Assembly: GCA_037039685.1 (NCBI GenBank)
Contig: JAWNGF010000002.1
Location: forward strand, 5,394,001-5,458,000
From: Ceratobasidium sp. AG-K
Taxonomy: Eukaryota > Basidiomycota > Agaricomycetes > Cantharellales > Ceratobasidiaceae
Reading direction: 5' to 3'
Length of the DNA: 64,000 bases
In this document: positions 55,766-64,000 of the stretch, piece by piece
Layout of the letters: each line of letters starts with the position of its first letter
How positions within the stretch are numbered: position 1 is the first letter of the stretch
The notes under the pieces: model-generated
Seen by the model: only the letters and a program-made list of their open reading frames with translations
Database searches by the model: none
What the model was told of the DNA's origin: nothing
Made by a program: the position numbers and the translations under genes

Positions 55766-58700
55766 CTACTTTTTAGATCCCTTGTTGGACGATCGCCTGT
55801 TCTTCTTTTTGGGTGCTTGCTCGACCTCTTCACTCGAACGCTTCTTGGGTGTGGCTGTGCTCTTGAGAGAAACGACCGTCGAAACGTCCTTGCGCTTTGC
55901 CGGATCCGCGAGTTTAGCTACATGCGCCTCGGCCTGTGACCACTCGGCCGAGGAATGGTCGATTGCGTACCTACACCGAGTCAGCTTCATAATTCAAGAA
56001 ACGGCCGAGGGGAGGATATCACCCAACCAAATGCTCACTTGGACATATCCAACGCGTCAATCATCTCTCGCTGTTTGGCCCTCAACTCTCTCGTCACCTC
56101 GTCCCCGGCTTCACGCAGCTCCTCCTCGACCGTTTGCGTCAACGGCTTCCAGTCGGTTGGGTCCGCCGTCTTTTGTTGTACAGATTGAGGCACCGCTGGG
56201 ATCTCGGCCCCAATGGCCTCTTTGTGCAAGTTTTGCAGTCGGGTGCAGATCTTGCGGATTGCCTTGACGAAGAGCGCGAGCGCTTGGTTGACCGGAATAT
56301 CTAGCTCAGCCTAGGCGGAGTTAGTATTTAATCAAGTTAGCCCAGAGACAGACTAACCTCGACTTCCTCAATTGTCTTGCGCTGCAATCCCAGTGACAAC
56401 ATGATCGAGCTCTGTACTGCATTGAGCTTCACATCGGACCCCAATCTCCTCGCAAAATACAACGTTGCGATCGCGGGCAACAAGTCTAAAACGACGTGAT
56501 AGTCGATTAAACTATTGGCATACGACTCTAGACGCTTGAGATCAAATGGTGTGAGCAAAAAGCTCAGTTCGGTCAGTCCGATCTCTGCGAGAAGCCAGGT
56601 CAGGTTTGGATAAGCCAGGCCCGTGTGGAGACTGACCTTGCGGTGCCCTGCCGGACTTTTGCTCAGTATTGGATATCGCTTCCAGTACGCTCAATGCGGC
56701 GACCGAACTAAATTCTCGGAATTGGAACGAGAGTAGCGACAGGAATCGCCGGCGGAAGTCTACTCCTGGGATGAGCCACCGGTTAACCCTAGCCTAATAC
56801 AAATTCCCACCTTGGGCGAATGCTCCCATCCAGTGCTCTTCTCCCTCTTGTGTTTCTCCCAGGGCCTTGACCATCACGCAGGTGTTCTCTCCGGTTAAGT
56901 CACTTGTAGTCTGGCGAAGGTAGAGTGGACAATAACCGGCTCGCTTCCAGAACCGAAGCAGTTGAGGCGAGAGACCGTATGAAACACCGACGTACTCGAG
57001 CATCTCCGGTTTACGTTGCGAAAGGCGCTGAAGCAAAGGTGGCATCTGGGTGGCTGACCTAACAGCAACCTTGTCTGTGAGAAGAGTAGCGTTCTGTTGA
57101 TGTATGCGTTAATCAGGGTGCCGGAGCGAAGGGTATATGCGTACCGGATCAATGACTGGCCGGTAATCTTCTTCTTGGGTCTCCTCAGGGGCTTCATCGA
57201 GATTAAAGTACTCCCCATTGTAGAACGATTCGAGGGCTTTGAGCGCCCTGCTACCGTACCCCATACCGGCGTAGTCGGGATGTGTTGCAATTCGCACAAT
57301 TCGCGCGCCAGAGAGCTCCGCAAAGTTGTTATCTTGGAACTAGCCCATCATTAGAACCCGGCCGAAAGCTGCATCACACTTACAACTCACCTGTTGGGAA
57401 ATTAACCAGGGGATCAGGTCACCACCTGACCTCAATCCACGACTCAAACTGTCCAAGATCGCTTGTTTGGAGATGTTCCCCTCTAATGCGACCTGAAGAA
57501 CGACCAATGGATCTGGTAATGTACTTGCGTCATCTTTCAGGGGAGGAAGCAGCACAAACAGATGATGAGCCGGCGCGTCGCTCATCAGCTGCAAATCGTT
57601 GGGCGAGTTCTTGTAGTGACTCGCCACAAACAGAGCCATCATGCGCTGTAGGAAAACCTCGGAAGCGGGGTTGTAACTGAACAACGTGTCCCGGTTGACG
57701 TAGAATAGCTCGCATTGGGATGGGTGGGGGCATCCAGAGCCGCTGATCCCCCTCGAAACGACAGTTGCGTCGAGGCAGAGCACCGAGTGAAGCCACTTCT
57801 CAACCTTGTCACCGCTTCCATATCGGATGGGCGTCTCGAGCTTGATCTCGCGCAGTGTCCGAGCCTTGATCCCGGAGCCTGTTGTGATCTTTTTAGAGTT
57901 AGACCCAGGCGCGGCCAGAGAATCGTCAGTGTTTTTGGTGATGGATGGTCGCGTGCTTTCACGTAGCTGCTGAATGAGTTTCAGGGACAGTGATCGGCCG
58001 GTGCCCTCGTATCCATTGATAGTCGAGGCCATGAATACGAGATACGGCCCAAGCAGGTTCCGTACAAGGGGTAACGGGATCGCCGCAGCCTCATCAATAA
58101 TGACTAGTTCGGCCTGACCTAGAACGTGTGCATCTTGTGGCTTGAATGTACTGAAGCCCACGTTAGTTTAGCCGCCGGCACCCCACCCGATATCAAACTT
58201 ACTTGGATAGTCTGCCGGTGCTCCCTAAACACGTTGACCCTAACAATAGCTTTGTTGAAATCGAGATTGGTGCTTTGTACGAGATCATAGTCGAGATGTT
58301 CTTCATATCCTAGCGCATCCATCCCTTTGAAAATGAAATCAAAGAGCGTCTTGAGATTTTCTGGACTGGGACTGGTGACAAAGATGTTTGAATAGCCATG
58401 TGCCAGGGCAGCCGCAATCGCAATTCCCAACGCGGCAGATTTGCCGCGTCCACGAGCCGCGGTAAGTGCCACTGTGGAGGAGAGGGTCTTTTCGGCAATG
58501 GCCTCGACAAACGTAAGAAGTGCTTTTGCCTTGAGGTTAAAATTAGTTTTTGGCATTCGAGCCCCCAAGAAATACGTGCCTGGTCGATCGTTCTTGCAAG
58601 CTTGATCAACTCTCCAATAGGCTTGGTGTCGGCCAGACTCTCCTTGAGCTCTGTAAGCTCGAGCTCCACCTGCTTTCCTTTGCCCTTTTCCTCGGCCTCG

Positions 58701-59547
58701 TCGATTGGCTCAATATCCTTTCCTCGGGAGATTGGTAGAACATTCAATTCGTCGTCAAGAATGAGGCAGTCATCGCATGATGCCAGGGACAGAATAAAGC
58801 GCTCATTGAAGCGAGCAGCAACCGAATCGTGGGATGAGGTCCGATATCGGGAATGGACATCCTGGATAACATATTGTAAAGGGCCTGTGTGCTAGCGGAG
58901 TTGGACTAACCATAGTCATAGTGTATAGCTGCTTTAGGGACGACATGGATTTTAGGAGTAGCACCACCAATCCACCCCCTTCTACCGTTTCGATTGTGCG
59001 GGCCAGCAAGTTGGGAGTGATGGCTTCAAAGTCTTGTAGGACACACATTCCATATGTATTTCCAAGAATCTTGTGGGATTCCTTGTAGTACCTGAGCCAG
59101 GGTCAGCGTTTGGCACGATAGTCCATGCCATACTCACGTATAGCGGATGTCGGTGACCGTTACGAATATTTCAAAAGGATCCTGCTCGTTTGCCTCTCGT
59201 ACCCCTCGCTTTACGTCTCTTTTGATCTTCGCCTCCCGTTTCTTTCGGTGACTGGGATAAATATTAGCGACCTTATCGGGTTAAGACTAGGATGGGCGCG
59301 GACCTAGTAAAACCCAAATCCTTCTTGTAACACCACAATACCGAAGGGCGCGCAGACACCCGCGCTTGCGAGAGAAGAAAGTGTAGATTGACAATCTAAA
59401 CAACTGAGCGAGCGAGCAATTTGTGCTTTGAACTATACACACCTGGTCCCTCCCCTTGTCTCCTACTAGGACAATAAATGAACGGTGATTTTTCTTGACA
59501 TTATTGTTAATGAGGATGGGTATCCTGTTGTCGAGTTGTTTCCTCAT
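55766..59547 (-). CDS. KRE33: RNA cytidine acetyltransferase Kre33 / NAT10
   Basis: Kre33/NAT10 places N4-acetylcytidine on 18S rRNA and tRNA and is needed for small-subunit assembly. The start at 59547 reads MRKQLDNRIPILINNNVKKN; then HRSFIVLVGDKGRDQ, VLWCYKKDLGFT, GMCVLQDFEAITPNLLARTI (TmcA N-terminal region). The helicase module has Walker A ALTAARGRGKSAALG and DYDLVQSTNLDFNKAIVRVN, then ELVIIDEAAAIPLPLVRNLL. The GNAT domain shows VRIATHPDYAGMGYGSRALK. The C terminus is basic (PKKRSSEEVEQAPKKKNRR), nucleolar-type, with stop at 55766-55768. About 1,050 residues with roughly ten introns. An alternative in-frame ATG lies at 59571. No frame error was noticed. Confidence 0.95.
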
Positions 59548-59858
59548 GACGAAATGCAAGGTGGTGGACAAGACGGAAATTTAAGATCAAATTGTTGGTC
59601 CATTATCTGCTTTGCACAGCCACCTATACAGATCAAGCCAAATTATTCCAGGTGTAAAACAAGCATTGTCATTGGGAGCCGCCGAACTGTTCGTTCACAA
59701 TAAAATGCTGAATATTCGTAACAAAGCCCATACTCCGCTCTCGCAGCATGGCTCCTTTGCGATATCTTACTGGCGATGCTGGGTGGGGGTTCTCAGATGA
59801 CAATTTCGAGGAGAAGTAATGCATTGCAACAAGACCCGTAAACGAGCCTACAGTTCCT
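59548..59858. promoter_or_regulatory. Promoter region of KRE33 and 3' flank of NUXM
   Basis: This 311-bp gap lies between two minus-strand genes. Open frames in it are short and without family resemblance. Confidence 0.4.
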
Positions 59859-60609
59859 CTATTCAGACTTGGCCTTGTACTTTTCTGGGTCAGTTCCATG
59901 ATGAGGGTGCGAAACGAGGTTGAACCTAGAAGCGGCGATGAGTCATGGTAAACCTGATTTATGCAATATGTATACCATGGTAGAGCAGCTAGCAAGTGAA
60001 ACCTCCTGTGAGTGGATTCTCGACAAGAAATGCCGCGAGATACTAACCAAACTTGAGTTGACTGAATGCAGAGTTACGGTGCGCTGTGCCTTGAATCCAG
60101 GGAGGCATATCCGACTCGCCTACACGACCAGGTTGGTGTGTTAAGCAGTACCAGGTAAAGTCGAAAGGCTTACCATAGAGTGGTTTCCCAGCAGCAGCAA
60201 GGGCAGAGAGTTCCTTGTAATCCATCTGTTCCTCTCGAGCGTTCTCAGACCAGCCCCAGAAGCGCACTATCCACGCTCTGTTATATCAATTACCACGAAG
60301 CAGGCATATACTCACACGAAGAGCGCTGGTACGCGAATAGGAAGCCGCCCACCGCTCCGAGGAACGTCACCAGCTTGAGCGCAGGTCGAAGTTGGTGCCG
60401 GGATGGGTCAATCCGCTCTGAATCAAAAGTAAGATTTGGCTGAGAGATAACTATTTGGGCAAACCGTAGGCAAGGAGTGCTGCGGGAGCAGCTGCTGTTG
60501 CGCCAGCCCAGGCAGCATAGTCGCTGGGCCGGAAGTAGCGAACAACTCGTCCAAATCGAGGGTCGGCGTCGATGAGGGGATAGGGGGTCGAGATTTGCTT
60601 CAACGGCAT
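59859..60609 (-). CDS. Mitochondrial complex I 21-kDa-type accessory subunit (NUXM)
   Basis: This is a fungal accessory subunit of NADH:ubiquinone oxidoreductase in the inner membrane. Exons read MPLKQISTPYPLIDADPRFG, RVVRYFRPSDYAAWAGATAA, then LRPALKLVTFLGAVGGFLFA and YQRSS, RFWGWSENAREEQMDYKEL, AAAGKPLYGK, WIQGTAHRNSAFSQLKF, then a 13-nt exon (59976-59988) and FNLVSHPHHGTDPEKYK with TAG at 59859-59861. Joined, the end reads KFAALPWFNLVSHPHHG as the family requires. One central hydrophobic helix is present. An in-frame ATG five codons upstream (60624) is a possible alternative start. About 175 residues. Head-to-head with the adaptor-like gene, 175 bp apart. Confidence 0.92.
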
Positions 60610-60784
60610 TCTGGAATTTGACATTCGTATCAATTTATTTTCTACACAATGGGAACGTACTTGTCTGGTAGAGGGCTGCAGTGGTGTGAAGCAACTTGGA
60701 TGATCAGTAACGTCCACAGGCTATCGTTACGAGATGTAACGCCCAGCGGTTACCCTGGATCCGTTTCCAACTCCTTACCACGAC

Positions 60785-63680
60785 ATGGATGATGAACTAT
60801 CGCCATGGACTAATGCTTGGGGCTCTACAACTGATCCTAAAACTCCATCGGCCAAACCTAATGCTTCTCCATCTCTGAGCCCTGCATGGCCGACTTCATC
60901 TGTGCCCGTACCTAGCTTGCCCGAGTCCGATGGATGGGGTCCTACTGCTTGGGGAAGTACAACAGTAACTACAACCACCGACGACACTGGAGGTGGATGG
61001 GGGGACAGTCTAGAGTATGACACTCAAGTACCTGAACCTATTGTATTGGGCACTGAGCCTGCTGTTCCCGTTGAATTCAAGGAAGAGGAGGAGCCAGAGG
61101 TATGAAACTTACTTGTTAAGACCCACGTATGTTGACCTTGTTAGTTCGAGGTTGCAGAAGCAACATTTTCACCGACAGTAGACCGTCGAAACGATATTCC
61201 ACATAGTCCTTTGCCTTCTTCACCCCCGGCAGAATGGGGCCAGAGTCAGACGACAGATTCACGTACTTCGTCGCCATCACCATCACACGACATACCTGTC
61301 CGGAACTCAATTGACGCACCTGCTCAGGAACTCCCTGTTACACCACGTGTCTCTCAACACGCTGTCCCAGTTTCATCTCCCCGTCCGGACTCAGATTTAG
61401 ACGACAGCTTTGGTGGATTTGCAACGGTTAAAGACACTCGACTAGGAGTTTCGGGCAATGAAGAGGAAGACCCGTGGAGTCCAGCTCCTGGAGACCTCAC
61501 TTTTCCTTCCTCGCGTACGGACGACGATGTCGTAGCCGGCGGTGACGCATGGGGGTCTAGGGATGAAACTCAAACCGAGGCGTCACCAGCTGCGGATGAG
61601 TGGGAGCAGGCACGAATACGTAAAGAGCGAATGGATAGGAAAGTTGTAAGTACAAAAGCTCAGCATTATAGCGAAACTAATTGTTTGTAAAGCCGCCAGA
61701 GGTGCTCTCAGGCTATCTGACAAAATGGGAGTCGGTCGTAACTGAATTATGGCCCGACGCGCCACTGCCGCGCACTGAGCCGACGGCAGACTGGCGATCT
61801 CCCTTGGAGGAGATCTCCGAAGTGTAAGTGATCTAATCGAGCTCGCCACAACGCTCTATTTGACGTACTCATTCAGACAAGCACTTCGCAAACTGTATCG
61901 CCTGCCAATATTAACTACAGCCCTATCCTCGCCACCTCCTCCCCTTACGCTCTTGCCACCTTACAATACAACACAAATTCACACTCGTCAGCGGGCCGCA
62001 TTAAAATCCACGCGCGTTTCAGCCGTTGCACAGCAGAGTCCATTTGCGCACCTCACTTCTGCTCGATCCATTCAAGCCGCAAATAGATTCTCATCTAAAC
62101 CTAGCGTCAGTATTTCAAGATCATCCTTGGAATTTGGAGATGGCGTGGTCGGTGTTGGATGGGCCTGGGCCCACGACGAGAAGAAAAAGCAGGAACCAGT
62201 CATCGCGCTGCCCCTCGTAGCACCACCCGTGGTCTCGTCATCCACGCCCTCGCCTTCGCCTACGCCTTCCACGCCGACTGCAGGCCGATTCTCGGGATTT
62301 TGGTCGCGCGCGAGAGGAAGTACCGACAAGGGCGTGGGTCAGGGCTCGAGATCCGGCACGCCCGTTCCCTTGACATCCCCATCCACCTCGTCATTAGGCG
62401 AGACTGCGAAACAAGCACCGCCTGCTCTCGAGCCGCCTATAGCTGCGGAGTCTTCTCCCTCTCCCTCTCAAACTGAGCCTTCTCCCATTGCTCCCACCGA
62501 ATCAACCGTCTCGCGGTTCTTCAAACGCTTTTCGAGGGCTAATCCTCTTGAGTCAGAACGCACCCGATTGGCGACGTCCGAGTCCGTCTCATTATCGGCG
62601 TCGGACCTCGAGTTCCTGGCCGACTCCGTCCCTGATACTACTGAAAAGAGTTTACTCGACGGTGGAAGAGGATTGACAGAGTTCGACGCGCTTGAAGCCA
62701 TGCTTAAAGCTAAACCTTTACCCAAAGATGTACCAATTCTCGCACCCCCTCCTCGGATGGGTGGTAGTGGTATTCCATCGCCCCTTGCTGCTGTTCCAGA
62801 GGACTCAAAGGCAGGGGAGGACGATTTGTGGGACATATTTGGCGCACCTCCAGCTGCGGCATCCAACGGCCAATCGAACATCGCGTTACCCTCATCCCGA
62901 AGGGCATCACTAACTCCCCAGTTGACCACACCTGTGAGCTCAGCACCGGCCTCCCGAAGTCATACCCCGCGCCTTCCTTCAGTAGCAGACCTGGCCACCA
63001 TGGTTGGGGGCAAAGGCTCGCATCTTCGCCAAACATCGTTCTCTGCCCGACCACAGCACGCATTTGGCACTGATATTCCTTCACTGGACCCGTCTCCGGT
63101 CCCTGCCTTGCCGCCCCCGCCCGGCTCTGGGTCGCTCGTACAAACAGATGCGTTTGCAGATTTTATGTCGGGGCCAATTTCACAACCGGTACAAGTATCC
63201 GAGTCGTCGGCTCGAGCATCATTTGATGACTTTGGAGATTTCGAGTCCTCGGCCCCAGTCATGGCCCAAGCTGTGCTAGTACCTCCCGTCATTCGTTCTC
63301 CCTCGCCTCCGAAGCCTCCTTCAAAATTAGGTACCCCGGTGTATGTCCGGACTGGCTCGAATATCCAGCGCGTGGAACCCCAATCCACGGGTAGCGCGCT
63401 ACCTCCACTCCTACCTCCACCTTCAGGACCCAGTCGTTCCATGACTCCCGTTCTCGCGCCTCCACCTAGAGCCAATACGCCATTGGTTCTGCCCCCTTCC
63501 ATCACCTCTCCTCCACCCACAGCACCTCAGATTAATCTCTTCGACTTTGGGTCATCACCGCCCAAAAATAACGCACCCATCCCTGCTCCAACATTTACGA
63601 CCCAAACCCAGAAACCGCCCGCGCCCGCGAGCAAAGGTGGACTATCTGCATCCGATCTTAGTTTTTTCGAAGGGCTCTAG
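60785..63680 (+). CDS. Disordered adaptor-like protein with acidic Phe motifs
   Basis: Exons join from MDDELSPWTNAWGSTTDPK at 60785 through VFEVAEATFSP, a short folded helix region (PPEVLSGYLTKWESVVTELW; LRKLYRLPILTTAL) to a long final exon ending GGLSASDLSFFEGL with TAG at 63678-63680. About 870 residues, mostly Ser/Pro-rich. Repeated acidic Phe/Trp motifs stand out: DDSFGGFATV, EDDLWDIFGAPP, SFDDFGDFESS and several WG/WGS steps. Such DFGDF/FGGF motifs bind clathrin-adaptor ear domains, so a role in Golgi/endosome traffic is a reasonable guess. A helical core near residues 280-330 may be the conserved part. Function not recognised. Confidence 0.75.
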
Positions 63681-64000
63681 CACGTTGTATTCTAGACAAT
63701 CCATTCGTGATTCATGTTTCGCGGTGATTTGTGTACCTTTTAGTAAGACCGCCGGCTGCATGACCGAGAAAATATCCGCACTTTTCCATTTTTGGACGAT
63801 CTACCAAGGGAAAAGTTTAATAACACCGAGGCTTGGTCAGAAATTATTGAATTCTGCTTACCTACTGCTTACGTTTACTAGTAAAAGAACCTCCACCCGC
63901 CCTCCACCCCCGCATTATAGATAATCCATAGTGGAGGAATTTCTAAGGACCTGACTCGACAGCACGCCATGCTTTGTGACGGGTGGATATAAAAGACGAT
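63681..64000. other. 3' flank at window end, nothing recognised
   Basis: The last 320 bases follow the stop of the adaptor-like gene. A TATA-like TATAAAAG occurs at about 63988, which could belong to a gene beyond the window. Confidence 0.3.

Noticed and set aside
61860..62000. Separate gene starting at an ATG-like codon near 61860
   Set aside because: The frame continues from the upstream exons of the adaptor-like gene through an intron; no independent start is needed.

Overview
This is a gene-dense nuclear segment from a filamentous basidiomycete. Genes are split by many short introns (mostly about 45-65 nt), intergenic gaps are small, and nearly every gene is a eukaryotic housekeeping gene of fungal type (Zn2Cys6 regulator, Sfh5, NUXM, Kre33). 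Protein style suggests Agaricomycetes, possibly the Rhizoctonia/Ceratobasidium group; the genus is an inference, not something the sequence proves. There is no CRISPR array, phage, operon or intact transposon.

Layout. 1-3.7 kb: 3' end of a Gln/Pro-rich nuclear-type protein, a mitochondrial-type flavin reductase-like protein and a small multi-span membrane protein. 4-16.8 kb: proteasome ATPase Rpt4, exocyst Sec6, glutamine-dependent NAD synthetase, argininosuccinate synthase, an orphan gene and the splicing factor PHF5A/Rds3. 17-22.2 kb: a PB1 plus multi-ZZ (Nbr1/p62-like) protein whose middle is interrupted by a degenerate coding relic. 22.3-26.5 kb: the most accessory-looking stretch, with a predicted membrane protein carrying a His...Asn-Cys signature like LRAT/NlpC-P60 enzymes. 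26.5-44.5 kb: Sec1, TFIP11/Ntr1, TFIIIC90, an Apc13 candidate, Sfh5, AP180/YAP180, a Cbp6/UQCC2-like candidate and the NASP/Sim3 histone chaperone. 46-63.7 kb: symplekin/Pta1, V-ATPase subunit G, a Zn2Cys6 transcription factor, ribosomal proteins P2 and S15, Kre33/NAT10, complex I subunit NUXM, and an adaptor-like disordered protein.

Many genes sit in head-to-head pairs separated by 105-350 bp (Rpt4/Sec6, QNS1/ASS1, Sec1/TFIP11, TFIIIC90/Apc13-like, Cbp6-like/NASP, symplekin/VMA10, P2/S15, NUXM/adaptor-like), which points to shared bidirectional promoters. Several proteins belong to common processes: secretion and trafficking (Sec6, Sec1, Sfh5, AP180), RNA maturation (PHF5A, TFIP11, symplekin, Kre33), proteolysis and cell cycle (Rpt4, Apc13 candidate).

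Main observations. Four conserved genes each lack exactly one base, which looks like consensus undercalling in the assembly. Four introns can be spliced in frame only with GC-AG ends. RPS15 has three tiny coding exons (3, 9 and 10 nt) and NUXM has a 13-nt exon. A degraded tRNA-Glu-like sequence lies antisense in NAD synthetase intron 1. I did not find a convincing new multi-gene system; the LRAT/NlpC-like membrane protein is the best candidate for uncharacterised biology.
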